Shown piece by piece: positions 40,888 to 51,490 of a stretch of 64,000 bases of DNA. The translations under genes and the position numbers were made by a program. The notes below the pieces were generated by a model. The model ran no database searches. It was not told where the DNA came from and saw only the letters and a program-made list of their open reading frames with translations. Origin of the DNA: Opisthocomus hoazin (lineage: Eukaryota; Chordata; Aves; Opisthocomiformes; Opisthocomidae). How positions within the stretch are numbered: the first letter of the stretch is position 1; each line of letters begins with the position of its first letter. The stretch is from the NCBI RefSeq assembly GCF_030867145.1, contig NC_134431.1, positions 8,633,089 through 8,697,088 on the forward strand, in the 5' to 3' direction.

Positions 40888-41937
40888 TTAGAGCTCATCA
40901 GAAGCTTCCTCCTCACAAAGAATGATGCTCATCTTCCTCTCATCCGCCTGGCAGGAGGTTTTTCTCCCAAAGGTGGACCCCAGGGACTGGCTGGCTCTTT
41001 GGTGGATGGCCCTCATATGTGACATACAGTCTTTGCTGGTCATCACGTAGAGCAGGGGGTTGAGGGCGCTGTTGAAGCTGGCCAGGCCCCTGGTCACCTG
41101 GTAGGACACGTAGATGTTCTTTGAAGCTTGTGTGCAGGACCCATGCAGCTGCCAGCCTCGAGACAACAAGTTGAGGTTTCTGAAGATGTGGTAGGGGAGG
41201 AAGCAGATGGAGAAGAGGACCATCACCAGAATCACCAGTCTGATGCTTCTTCTCCTGAGCCTGAGGTCCATGGTGTCATTCCTGCAGAGCACCACCACCA
41301 CGTGGCAGTAACATCCGATGATGATGAGGAACGGGATGATGAACCCTGTCACGGTGACAGCTGTGGTGTATGGCAAGTAAACGCCAAGGTTCTCATGGCC
41401 CGTCGTGTCATGGCACCGCGTCCCCGTGTTGTCCATCTTGCTGAAGGCAAAATCGGGAGCTACCTGTGCGATGACCCACGCCCAGACCGTCGCGCTGAGC
41501 CACGCCGAAGACGTTGCGCCATGGCACCTGCCCCGTGCCTTCAGCGGGTGCACAATGCCCAGGTAGCGGTGGACGCTGATGCAGGTGAGGAAGCCGATGC
41601 TGGCGTAGAGGTTGAGGTGGAAGAGGCCCCGGGTGACGCGGCACCAGCCCTGCCCGAAGAGCCAGGCTCTGTCCCGCAGGTAGTAGCTGACGAGGAAGGG
41701 CAGCGTGCTGACGTACAGCAGGTCGGCCAGACCCAGGTTGCCCACCAGCAGGCTGAGGGGACGGCGGGCGCTGCGCCGGGGCCCGCTGCAGAGGTGCCAC
41801 AGCCCCAGCCCGTTGCCCGCCAGCCCCACGGGGATCACCACCAGGTAGACGGCGGGCAAGAAGCGCTGGGCGAAGGCGGTGTCCACGGGGCACAGGGCCC
41901 CGCTGCCATTGCCGGGTCCCGCGGCGAGACCCTCCAT
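40888..41937 (-). CDS. P2Y-family nucleotide G-protein-coupled receptor, P2Y1/P2Y11-like, intronless
   Basis: An intact 349-residue class A receptor in one exon. The seven membrane spans fall at about 27-47, 61-84, 98-120, 146-166, 186-212, 233-257 and 274-298. N-glycosylation is possible at Asn10. Cys99 and Cys175 form the usual TM3-ECL2 bridge; Cys16 and Cys268 fit the second bridge seen in P2Y receptors. Nucleotide-binding family residues are visible: Arg103 near FHLNLYAS in TM3, His250 and Arg253 in the TM6 HxxR, and SYQVTRGLAS with Arg283 in TM7. The DRY motif reads HRY (123-125), and the NPxxY motif (NPLLY 293-297) is present. TM7 is closest to P2Y1, while RYLGIVHP and the TM6 end recall P2Y11. 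ATG 41937 is chosen for its GCCATGG context; another ATG lies two codons upstream. The ligand is probably a nucleotide, coupled through Gq or Gs; the subtype is not settled. Confidence 0.9.
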   Translation of the reverse strand: MEGLAAGPGNGSGALCPVDTAFAQRFLPAVYLVVIPVGLAGNGLGLWHLCSGPRRSARRPLSLLVGNLGLADLLYVSTLPFLVSYYLRDRAWLFGQGWCRVTRGLFHLNLYASIGFLTCISVHRYLGIVHPLKARGRCHGATSSAWLSATVWAWVIAQVAPDFAFSKMDNTGTRCHDTTGHENLGVYLPYTTAVTVTGFIIPFLIIIGCYCHVVVVLCRNDTMDLRLRRRSIRLVILVMVLFSICFLPYHIFRNLNLLSRGWQLHGSCTQASKNIYVSYQVTRGLASFNSALNPLLYVMTSKDCMSHMRAIHQRASQSLGSTFGRKTSCQADERKMSIILCEEEASDEL

Positions 41938-41942
41938 GGCCA

Positions 41943-44900
41943 TGGGGCGCTGGGCGGCGGGTCCTGGTGTGGTGCTGGTCGTGGCCACGCTCGGGGGTGC
42001 CGGTGCCGGGGACGCAGTGCCCAGAGCGGCAGCCCCGGCAGCGCGGCGTGTCCCAGCCGCCGCAGCAGCTGCCCGCGCCTCCCCGCGCCAGCCCACTGGA
42101 GCTATTTTGAGCCGGGCGCCGGGGACACGCATGGCCACAGTTATTTCAGATGCCAGGCGTGCCGGAAGGGAGCAGGGAGCAGGGAGGGTGGCTCTGCCTC
42201 CGGGCGGGTGGGAGATGTGTGATGGTGGGGGGTCAGAGCTTTCCACCTGCTTCTGTCCTGTCCCTCTTGCGGTGAGGAGAAACCCCGCCATCGCTCCAGA
42301 CCTGGGGCTGGAAGGCTGCAGCCCGTGAGCCACCCCTCAGTCCCACTCCCGAGGGGCTTTCTCCCGGCCCCACTGCTCAGACCACGCTGCCCACCCAGCA
42401 GCGCCGGGAGCGGGGGCAAGGCAGGCTGCACCTTCCCCACAGCACGCAGCGCCGACCTGCGCTTGCTGCCTACTGCTATATGCTCCCCAAAATACAAAAA
42501 TCCTCTTCCCCACCCCCTTCTTCATCTCCTGCCTTCCCTGTCGCAGGGGATGTCACGCAGAAGACACCCAGATACTGTGAGGCTGGGGGAAGAGCTAAAG
42601 CTGCGACCCCAGAGGAGACCCCCGAGGAAAGCCAGCCCCCTCTTTGCATTGCTGAGCAGCTGCTGCTGCATAAACCAGGCCAGAAATATCTCTGTCTCCA
42701 GGCGCAGGAGTAAACAATCAGAGGGGAGAAGGTTTACCCTGGCGAGCTGTATGGAAATGACCTTGGCAAAACAACTTCAGTTGGAGGGCTGGGGCCAGCA
42801 AGGGCCAGGGCCACCTGCCTTCCTGGAACCTAGTGTAGGGCAGGGCTTGGGAAGAGGCTGGTGTCTCCTCCACTAGCAGTCCTGCTGAGCTGTCCTGACT
42901 GCCCTCCCGTCCTCGGGAGCAGCTGAATGTCTGTGCTGGACCTGGTCAGGCACGGCAGATCAGGGCCAGCGTAGAGAAGCCCAAGACATGGTAGCTGCTT
43001 GTGGTGAGTATCAGTCTGTTGACTCCAAGAAGCGCTTGCTGGAGCAGATAAGCGATGGGAAAGGCTGCAAGTTATTTCCTGCCTGCATGATAAAATCTGC
43101 CTACTATAGGTGTGCCCTGAGAGGTGAAACTTTAAAGCAGTTTGAATGGGGCGAGGATGTGGCTTTTCTGAGGTTTGCAGATGCTCTGGTGGGACTGTAC
43201 TCCTGAAGCAGCAGCAGCAGTGGAGGGGGTCCACAGGGGCTGACCCCTCAGCAAAGCAGTCCTCCATCCTGCCCCCTCAGCCTCCACACATTCCAGCTGC
43301 TTCTGCGGTCTGGGGTTGGGGTGGCACTTGCAAAGTGACTTTATAGAGGTGTTGAAGTGCAGCGAGATGAGAGGGACAAACCGGGAGCAGTCCCCTTTGT
43401 CCCAGAGCATCAACCATTGGGGAAACGGAGGCAGGGACAGCAGCTGGCTGGGAGGATGGCTGTAATCATGGGAAGGGTCAGCAGCTGCTCTCAGCAGCGT
43501 AGGCAAAACTTTGTCCCCAAAATGAAGGCTTGGGGCTGGGTGCCTCCTGTCATGGGAAGGGAGGAGCAGGGCAGGGGAGCACTCCACATCTCCTGCTCCC
43601 TGGGCCTGCTGGAGGCACAAACGTGGCAGCACGGCTCCTCTCTTGTGTCTGCCTCGTGTGTGCTTAAGGTGCTCCCTTGACCCACCATTTCACTCTCAGT
43701 GCGGGCGCTACCACCCAGCTCTGCCTGAGCACCCCGCACTGGGACACTCTCCCTGGTTCCCGGCTCCGGCACGCGGCAGCGATGCTGCTGCCAGCACGTG
43801 AGCACAGGGCTGGGAGAGCTCCTGCAGGCAGCAGACACGTAACCTGAGCGATGGGCCTTCAGGCAGCCGCTCAAGGCTCTCCACCAACAGCAAAACAAGG
43901 GCCTTGGTCTACTTTTTTTATTGAGCACTGCGCTCGTGTGCTCGGAGAGGTATCTGATAACGTTTAGCTTTAATCAGGGGCTCGTCCAGCCCTTTCTCAG
44001 CCAACTCCATGCATTTAAAAATCATCAGTCATGAGAATGGCTTGACAGAAAAACTCTGATGCAGGTTGTTTACTCATGCGTTACCGCAGAGTTTCTCCTT
44101 CAGCTGCTACGTGCGCGCGCGCTGAGATGAGCTGTGATCCGTTGCTCACTGCTCGTTCGGGAATGCAGTTGTCAATCACGTGCCCTTTATGTGTGCAGAA
44201 GTGGCACTATGCCTCGAGGACAGGGTGAGTTGTCTGCTGGTTTGCAGATTGTTTCATCCTTACAGCTGACCATAATCATCTGTGGATGGCAGAGTATTTA
44301 CCCACCGCCCCACAAGAACGGGCAAAGCCCAGGGCCCGCTGCGTTGGAGGCTGCAATAAACGTCACCCTCAAATAACCGCATGTTTCCAGGGTAGCAGGG
44401 CTTTAGAGGAGACAGCAAATATTGTGAGACTGGCAATCAAATTGCAAGAGCTGATTTCCCTGAATTCTTAGGGAAAAATAATTCTGTTTTATTCGGATTC
44501 ATTAATTCACTATTTAGATGTTTTCTGCTTAGTGAATCAGGGAGAAATGGCATTTTGCAGGGGAAAAAAAAAAAAAAGATTATAGCAGAGGTGCAGTGAG
44601 TCATTTCTGTCTGAGGAGAGAATTGCAGGTTGCTGCTTAAAAAGTGACCTTTTGATTTTCGCCATTACCCAGAGGTGGCTGGGCAGGCTTTGGGAGGGGG
44701 TGAGAGCCCTGGCAGCACTCTGCTGGCAGCTCACTCGGCCTTGGTGGCCGTGCCCCAATGTGTTCAAACAAGAACTGGCTGGAGAACAGGATTTTCAGTA
44801 CACAGAATATGTCTTCTCCATGTGAATCGAGGAATGATGTGGGTTTAAAGTCTACATGAGCCTTGTGTCACCGCTTTTTGTCACAGTCGTCACAGAGGTG

Positions 44901-45880
44901 AAAAAAGCCAACAAAAGCTGCGGACTGGGCCACGTTCATTCTGCGATTTGCTGCCTGCCAGAAGTTCACCACGTCCCCTATATCAAACTGAATTAATGAT
45001 TTTTGTTTGGGCAGAGCACCAGATGATCACAGTAAATAATTCTCTTTGTAAGCAATGTTTCACTGCATGAGTAATGAGATAGATATTTTTTTTTTTTTTT
45101 TTTTTTTTCCTTTCCCCCCCCTAAGAGGTGACTGAAAAGCATCCTTGACTTTAATTTTATTTTCAGCACTTTCCAGGGGCCGGGGGAGTGGGCGAACGGC
45201 TGCCTTGGCCCTGCTGCCTTCCCTGCTGCTTGTGGGGGGGGCTTTTCCCTGGGCAGGAGAGGGGAGCTCCCTCTGCCATTCAGCCTTTTGCCCCTACACC
45301 CCCAAATCTGCCCCGGTATGGCATTGGCCCGGGACGAGAGGACGGTCAGCTGGTGACGATGGTGGCACGACACTGGGGAAATCCTGGCCCAGGCTGAGCA
45401 GAGGAGGTTTGGGGCTGCCGGGAGGAGGGGTGAGTTATAGGGGGAGAATTGGGGCTTTGGTTTTTGGGAGGCTGAGAAGAGGCACGGTCTGGTCTGTGCC
45501 CGGGGCTGCAGCCCCAGCAGTAACGCAGCCAGCACCATGCCGTGCTCTCCTGCGCATCCCGGCAGCGAGTGGAGACCCCGCTGCCGCTATGCCAGGGTCG
45601 CTCCCATCGGCAGAGCGGAGGGAGCTCGAGGCTGGGCAAAAGCAAAGGGGCAGAATTTAATCCAGCATATAATATACTGTAATAATGTTTTCAGTGCTTT
45701 GATTCACATATCTTTTTCTTTTTAATTTTCTTATTCTAAGCAGCCTGAACTGAGGTGCCTCCAAGCTGCCCGGCCATGGGTCAGGCCTTTCCTGCAGCAG
45801 CCGAGATGGCCGTGAGCAGCAGGGCTCCCGAGGGCACACCGGAGCTGGGCCCACAGACAGGCTCAGACAAGCTCCACACC
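41943..45880. other. Intergenic region between CCN5 and the P2Y-like receptor
   Basis: Upstream flank of the receptor and downstream flank of CCN5. A GC-rich stretch directly upstream of the receptor ATG (41945-42120) could be its promoter or 5' UTR. An AT-rich island lies at 44440-44530. No other gene is supported. Confidence 0.5.
45086..45108. repeat. Poly(T) run
   Basis: Twenty-three T residues followed by a C-rich run, downstream of CCN5. Confidence 0.95.
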
Positions 45881-45894
45881 TAGACGAACACATC

Positions 45895-45900
45895 TTTATT
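45895..45900 (-). terminator. Candidate CCN5 polyadenylation signal
   Basis: The minus strand reads AGAATAAAGATGTGTTCG. AATAAA is followed at once by a GT-rich element, a textbook 3' end arrangement. It would terminate a minus-strand transcript such as CCN5, which supports a last exon downstream of 47577. Confidence 0.6.
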
Positions 45901-46076
45901 CTCAGTTCCACGAATACGCATCTAAGCCATCCAGATCTCGCCTGGACACGTCGCCTGAACCACTGCTCCTTTCCAGCTGCCCTTGTCGCCCGGCGGTGGG
46001 ACGCGCGTTCCCTCCGCACGCTTGTGCGAGGCCGTTAGAGGGCATTTGGGTTTCATTTTTCAGTCACCCAGCAGGA

Positions 46077-46082
46077 TTATCG
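46077..46082 (-). CDS. CCN5: Candidate CCN5 terminal coding exon (Arg-stop)
   Basis: The pyrimidine-rich acceptor CCTTTACTTTCTCACAG lies before 46082. In phase 0 the exon reads CGA TAA, so almost all of it would be 3' UTR ending at the AATAAA at 45900-45895. It is inferred from splice-like sequence only. A second possible acceptor near 46132 would add 28 residues with no cysteine knot. Confidence 0.35.
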   Translation of the reverse strand, partial: R

Positions 46083-49000
46083 CTGTGAGAAAGTAAAGGC
46101 AGAGCCGCCCAGCAGCCCTCCTGCGCCGACTCTTGCACAGCTGGAGCGGCTCCAGCCCATCGAGACACGGCCCCGACTCATCTTTACAATTTGTCTTCTC
46201 TTTTTCCTGCTTTTCTCTTGGCCTCGGCTCGCGGGGTATGTGCTTGGACGGCAGGCGGTATGTCTGCTGCTGCGGAGCGGTGTCTCCTGCGTCTGAGCTC
46301 CTCGCTCGCCGAAGCCCTGCCAAACCGCCAGCGCTTTGGAGAGGAGGAGGCCAGGCGGAGCAGGAAGGTTCGTGTTTGTTCTGGAGTGGTGCGGGGAAGG
46401 TGAATTAGAGCTGCCATCAGGAGCACGCCTCTGCCTGTGCCCAGGAAGGCGGCTGCGGGGTTGTGGGGTGGGTTATGGTGGGATGGCCGAGCTCGAGCAC
46501 TGCCGAGCTGCACAGCCTGGTGTGGCGGTGACCTGTGGTGCTTGCCCGATGTGCCTACCCCTACCCCGGCGGGCTGGCGTGCGAGGGGACCCCGGAGTCA
46601 TGGGTCTTGAGGTGTTGGAGGTGGTTCCCCTCGCGGCCTCCACAGAGCAAGCTGCATGCGTGACATGGTGGAGGAGCAGCATCACCTCTCCAAAAGCCTC
46701 ACTTATCCAGGAAAGGACCAGTTCCCAGTTTCTCGGATGGGTTCATGCTCATGCAGTGGTTTCCCCATTTCGTTCAGCCTAAGACACTCGGTAACCCTGC
46801 CTGTAACCCTGCCTGGGGCAACAGGGTGCACAGAGAGGGCAGGTGCTGCATGACATGGGGGTCTTGTTCTCTATTTCCGCCCTCCTTTGCAGCCAAAGTC
46901 CATCGGTTCTTCCCCAGTTTCCCAAGCGACGCATCCTCCATCTCTACTGAAAGCACAGTGCGGCGGGCTTGTGCCAGACTCTGCCAGGATGAGGCGTTGG
47001 CTCCGGGATGTGACTGGGGTGGGTACGGCTACAAACGACCTCCTCTTCCCCTCTGGAAACGCAGAGCAGAGTGACAGGGAGATGGAGCGGGGTGCTGGCA
47101 TGTCCCCCATGTTTAGGGAGCAGGGGTATATAGTAGAGCGGGCGCCTGGCCCCAGAAAGCGCTGGCTGCATGTGAGCAAGGTGGTTTTGCACCGTGTCCG
47201 CACTGGGGCTGTGCCAGGCTGATTAAAGGGGAGGCAGCGCTGCCTCGTGGGTGTACCCAGGGAGCCAGGCAGGAGCTGCAAATGCATCTCTGTCCATAGG
47301 GACGGGTCAAACCCACCTGTGGGGCTCAGGATTATGTGGGATCCACGGTGCTCTCGGATTCAGATCACCAGAGACCCCAAAGTTCAGGTCTGCACGTGCC
47401 ACCAGCTGTTTTCCAGGCACAGTTTCAGGAGATGGTTTATCTGTCCCTGACACACGGTCAGGTCGTGGCTGGGGAGGGGGCGTGGCGTGCCCACAAGTAA
47501 TCGGGGGTCCTATGGCTCGTGTTGGCTGCCATTTCCCTTTCTTAGCCAAACGTTTTGCCCAGAGACGCCCACTTACCGCCGGGGATGCCGCCGGCAGAGC
47601 CGGGCAGGGTCTGGCCATGCAGAGCCGCCGCTGAGTCTCCAGCCGGCAGTAGCGGTTCTGGTTGGAGACGCGGGTGGAAAAGCCCACGCCGCAGGTAGCC
47701 GAGCAGGCGGTCCACTCCGTGCCCCACTCCTGGCAGGGGTACGGCAGCAGTGGGGATGCTGCCCCAGGGACTGGATGAAAAAAGATGGGGAGAGAAAGGG
47801 TCGTTGGAGCCCGGCGCTGCACAGCGTGCCCCGCGGGTGCTGCGGGCAGAGCCCTGCATGGCGGGGAGTTCTGCAGTGAGGTGTCTCCTGCTGGTGTTTG
47901 TGATCTGGGGTGAGGGGACCACCTCCAGCGACCTGTGTGGGCATCCCCTCGCTGGCATGTCGTGCATCTTACCTGCCCCAGCATCCCGAAGGAGGTGCCG
48001 GTCCCGGGCCTCGCAGATCCACTCAGGGCAGCACTTCCCCGGGACCTCCACACGCCGTGGGTAGGGGCAGTCCGGGGTGGGCAGCCGGACGTCCTCCTGG
48101 CAGAGCGGCACGCAGGTGAAGCCCCCGTCCAGGCAGCGGCACTGGAGTTTGCAGCTGGGCTGGAAAACCTCCCCGTCCCGATAGACCCGGCCGTTCAACT
48201 CGCAGCCCTCCTCGCTGGCTTCAACTGCAAGCGACAGCCGGGGAGCCCGTTAGGGACAAAGTGACGGAGAGATGTGGGTGGCAGAGGGGACTGCGGGGGG
48301 GAACTGTGGGGCTGGCACGGACTGACCTGGGGGACTACAGAAGTGACTGAGAAGTGCGTGGAGCAGACATGCAGCAACGTATGTATCGCCCAGCCTCCTC
48401 CCCTTCCCTGCCTCCTCTCCTCCTCCTCTCTCTGTGTTATCAAAGCAACAGCTCAGCAGCTGGTGGGAAAACCACTGCCCTTCACCTCCGACCCTCCCAT
48501 TCAAGGGTTTCAGGCTAGAAGAAGTTTGTCTGAAATTTCCCTGCAGGACCCCCAGGCTCCAGCCCCGGCAGGGTGACAGCAGCATCTTCGGGACCCCCGT
48601 GCCCCCCCTGCTCCAACCACCCCGACACCCCAGCTGGCCGGCGGCTCGCTGCTCACAGTTGCAGGTGGCTCCTGTCCCCGCGGCTGCTGTGCTGTAGTCA
48701 CAGACGAGGCCCTGGCTCTGGTCGCAGACGTGGAGGAAGTCGCAGGGCTCTCCCAGGCGCCGGGCGCAGATCCTACAGCAGCCGCAGCCGTCCAGGACCA
48801 GGGGGGACCCGCGGGGGCAGCGGGGGGGCACCCAGGGGCAGTAGCATGGCCTCCGGCACAGCTGGGCGCACACCTGCGGAGGCAAAGCCATCGCTGATTC
48901 CACACCGTCTGGTTTTTAGCTAAGGGCTGCTGTTGCACTGGGAGAGCCAGGTAATTCTCTCTCAGTCATGGAAACAAATTTTCAGTGGAGGAAGGCTCTG

Positions 49001-51282
49001 CAAATCCGTGGGAATACGGTGGAGCAGCCTGGAAAGCTGTTGCCCTCTAAAGGTACAGTGCGATGGGCACCCATGGAAACCAGGGAGAATCAGGGATACT
49101 CAGCACCCCGCAGGGTGGGGATGAAACTCCTCTGAGTACACAGGAGGAGGATGGAGCTGCAAAGCCAACATCCCAGGTAGTGGTGGTCATTCAATGGGGC
49201 TGGCAGCCCCAGAGGCAGCCGCGCGCTGCCCTGAGCAGCCCCACGGGAGGGGGGGAAAGCAGCCGACTGCTACGCCTGCCACCGAGGCAGTGGGTTGTGC
49301 CCAGCTGGAGGGCGGCTTTGCAGGGGCTGAAGGCACATAGTGAGAGCACAGCACCTTGCTCCGAACGGTCTGAACAGCTCTCACTCCGGTGGCAAGCAGG
49401 GCCTCGCCTCGACAGTGAGGGAGCTGAAGCCGAGCGAACCTCACTGCTTTCCTTCCTCCTCCAGGTGCCTCCTCCGCCTGTCCCCCGCTGCAGCATCCTC
49501 CGCTGGCGAGGAGCCCTGAGATGGGCTTGTTTTCGAGGCCTGGGAGCTACGTTTCCCCTCCTAGCTAGACTGAGCGATCGCTGCGGCGATGGTTTCCCTG
49601 CCCAGGAGGCTGCTCGCAGGGCTGTGCCTGCAGGAGCTCACCCGGGCGGGTGGCCGTTTCCATCCACGGCCCGTTCTGCTCGCGCCATTACCCTGGCACG
49701 GGCAGCTTTCACAGGCGGCGCTTGCGCTCCTGCCATGCCGTATCTGACAGGGCTGCTGCGTGTCGGGCCTGAAGCCAAGTGAGCCGGCGCTGCGGTTTGG
49801 AAGTGAATTCCGTGCCCGCGTGGGATGGCAGCACGTGAGCCCCGCGCCACAGCCCTGTGCAGCCCTGTCACTCTGGGGCCGCACCACCGGCACGTGAAGC
49901 GCAGGCAGCAGGTCGGCAAACGTGCAAGCAAAAAATCCAGCCCTGAGTTGGTCCAGACACTGGTATCTCTGCTGAGGCTGCCAAGAGATCGATGGGTTCG
50001 CTGGACCTTGTGGGTTTTAGATACCATTTTTTTCCTTTCTCTTTTAGCTTCTCCCCGTAGCATCAGGTCTGACGTGACCAGTTAGAGAAGGTAGGTACTG
50101 GTGTGCTACCTGTTCCCTATCTGCAGCAGTTCAGATGCTTTTTATGGGATTGTAGAAATGTCAGTGACAGCTGGAGATAAAATATATACAAAATGTGCTG
50201 GGCAATCTGTCTTGTTCTAGTTTTATCAAAGAGCAGCATTATTAGCGTGGCAGAAACCAGAGAGACACTCGTGGCAGGGCCCAAAGGACTGGCTGTGGTG
50301 GCCAGGTTTGGGCTGGAGGCACGAGGGCCCTTGGTGGTTCTCCAGACACTCATGAGCACCTGGGGCAAGAGTCATTTCTCTGTCACAGCTTACCCAGGCA
50401 GCCAAGGGCATTTTTCATCTTTCAGGAGGTTGCTATTACAAATCAATGTTTTAGAAAGATTAGCCAAGCCAACTCCATTAATCCATTTCCCCTGCTCTTT
50501 ATAATTAGCTTGTCTTTAGATGACAGTGTGGCTCCTGTCAGAGATCTTAACTCTCTGGGAAAGGAGTCAAGCAGGCATGATGCTGCCATGATCTCCCTGC
50601 TTGCAGAAGGTCTGCTTTGGGATTCAGGCAGCAATTAGAACTTGTAGCTGAGATATCCCAAACTTTTCAACTTTCCTGTTCTCTACACAGTCAATTATTT
50701 TCACACAGAGTCCAAAAGGGGAAAAAAAAAACCAATCACTACAACAACCCAAATCCTGTCAAAGGCATTGGCTTCGCATGAGCATCCCGGGGAGGGGTGA
50801 GAGCTGAGTAATGCTGAGGCTGGTGCTCGCTGCTTGGCCCGGGAGCCTGGGCAGGGACCAAGGAGTCTGCAGGAGCCGCTACCGCCGAGCTCGCCCACTC
50901 ACAGGGACGCAGACCACAGCCTGGGAGAGCTGCAGGGACGGGCGAGCAAACAGAGCGCATTGCTGTCATTCCTGCCTGCTCCGTGGGCTTGCACAACGGA
51001 TGCCTTTGGCTCATGGACATTAAGCCCCTGCTGCTCAATTACGAATGTCTCTCCCAAGCAAAGCTCTGCCCCTGTGGGACTGCATAATTACAGACGGTTT
51101 GCCAGCCGGTGTTAGCCACCGGGCTCGTTCTGACACCCCAGTCCTCCCTGCATCTCGCTTTGCAAGGACGGGGTGCTTCCCCCAGTAAGGCTAAAGCCAC
51201 CCCAGGGCCCCGTCTCCCTTACCTTGGAGAGGATGCAGAGGAGGGAGAGGAAGAGGAGCTGCTTCTCCAGCTGGAGCCTCAT
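46077..51282 (-). CDS. CCN5: CCN5 / WISP2 matricellular protein lacking the CT module
   Basis: Exons 51223-51282, 48657-48873, 47973-48224 and 47577-47770 join in phase (phases 0, 1, 1). They give 241 residues: a signal peptide ([13 protein letters not shown], 1-20), an IGFBP module (21-93, with GCGCCRIC at 49-56), a VWC module (about 100-166) and a TSP1 module (about 188-232, TACSATCG). A terminal exon at 46082 would add one Arg and a TAA. Matches to the mammalian protein include [16 protein letters not shown] and [16 protein letters not shown]. As in mammalian CCN5 (250 residues) no cystine-knot CT module follows. CCN5 is secreted and acts against growth and fibrosis in smooth muscle and stroma. 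The 3' end is uncertain: reading through the last donor would instead run to a stop at 47307 and give about 330 residues. Confidence 0.92.
47577..47770 (-). CDS. CCN5: CCN5 exon 4 (TSP1 module)
   Basis: The acceptor is TTTCATCCAG. It encodes the thrombospondin type 1 module with [20 protein letters not shown]. It is cut here at GCG|GTAAGT, a strong donor in phase 0 after [10 protein letters not shown]. Confidence 0.85.
47973..48224 (-). CDS. CCN5: CCN5 exon 3 (VWC module)
   Basis: The acceptor is ACTTGCAG-like (TTGCAG) before 48224 and the donor is GTAAGA. It encodes 83 full codons including [18 protein letters not shown] and GKCCPEWIC, the von Willebrand type C module. Confidence 0.95.
48657..48873 (-). 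CDS. CCN5: CCN5 exon 2 (IGFBP module)
   Basis: The acceptor is CCTCCGCAG and the donor is GTGAGC. It encodes 72 codons and one base, from [10 protein letters not shown] to GTGATCN, with twelve cysteines and the IGFBP signature GCGCCRIC. Confidence 0.95.
51223..51282 (-). CDS. CCN5: CCN5 exon 1 (signal peptide)
   Basis: ATG at 51282 opens 20 codons, [20 protein letters not shown], ended by donor GTAAGG. The next exon continues in phase 0 with VCAQLC. The hydrophobic core [10 protein letters not shown] marks a secretory signal. Confidence 0.93.
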
Positions 51283-51349
51283 GCTGCTCTCCCCTCCGCC
51301 ACTTCAGCACCTCACCCCCCAGGCAGTTTGGAGGCAGCGGCGTGTTCGC

Positions 51350-51425
51350 AGGTTTTAAAGCCCCGGGTAGGTCCCGCTGGTGTTTATACTCTCCCCGTTC
51401 TGATGTCACTCACAGGCTCCAATAT
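51350..51425 (-). promoter_or_regulatory. Candidate CCN5 core promoter
   Basis: On the minus strand, going toward the ATG: ATTGG (inverted CCAAT) at 51419-51423, TATAAA at 51383-51388 and TTTAAAA near 51353-51359. The TATA-like box lies about 100 bp upstream of the CCN5 ATG, fitting a short 5' UTR. Confidence 0.5.
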
Positions 51426-51461
51426 AAACATCAGTAGGTTTGGACAGGCATCAAGATTTTC

Positions 51462-51490
51462 TTTTTTTTTTTTTTCTGTCTTTTTTTTTT
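51462..51490. repeat. Interrupted poly(T) tract
   Basis: Two T runs of 14 and 10 or more bases, separated by CTGTC, just beyond the candidate CCN5 promoter. Confidence 0.9.

Noticed and set aside
41128-42222. 364-codon plus-strand open frame opposite the P2Y-like receptor.
   Set aside because: It is a shadow of the real receptor on the other strand; its composition (Ala, Gly, Glu, Val) mirrors the receptor codons and shows no domain.
41944-42333. Upstream in-frame extension of the receptor to 481 residues.
   Set aside because: The extension is low-complexity Ala/Pro/Arg without a membrane span or signal. The 349-residue form starts in a better ATG context and has the normal P2Y length.
46060-47560. 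Possible CT (cystine-knot) exon of CCN5.
   Set aside because: No cysteine pattern of a CT module was found on the minus strand downstream of the TSP1 exon, in agreement with CCN5 being the CCN member without CT.
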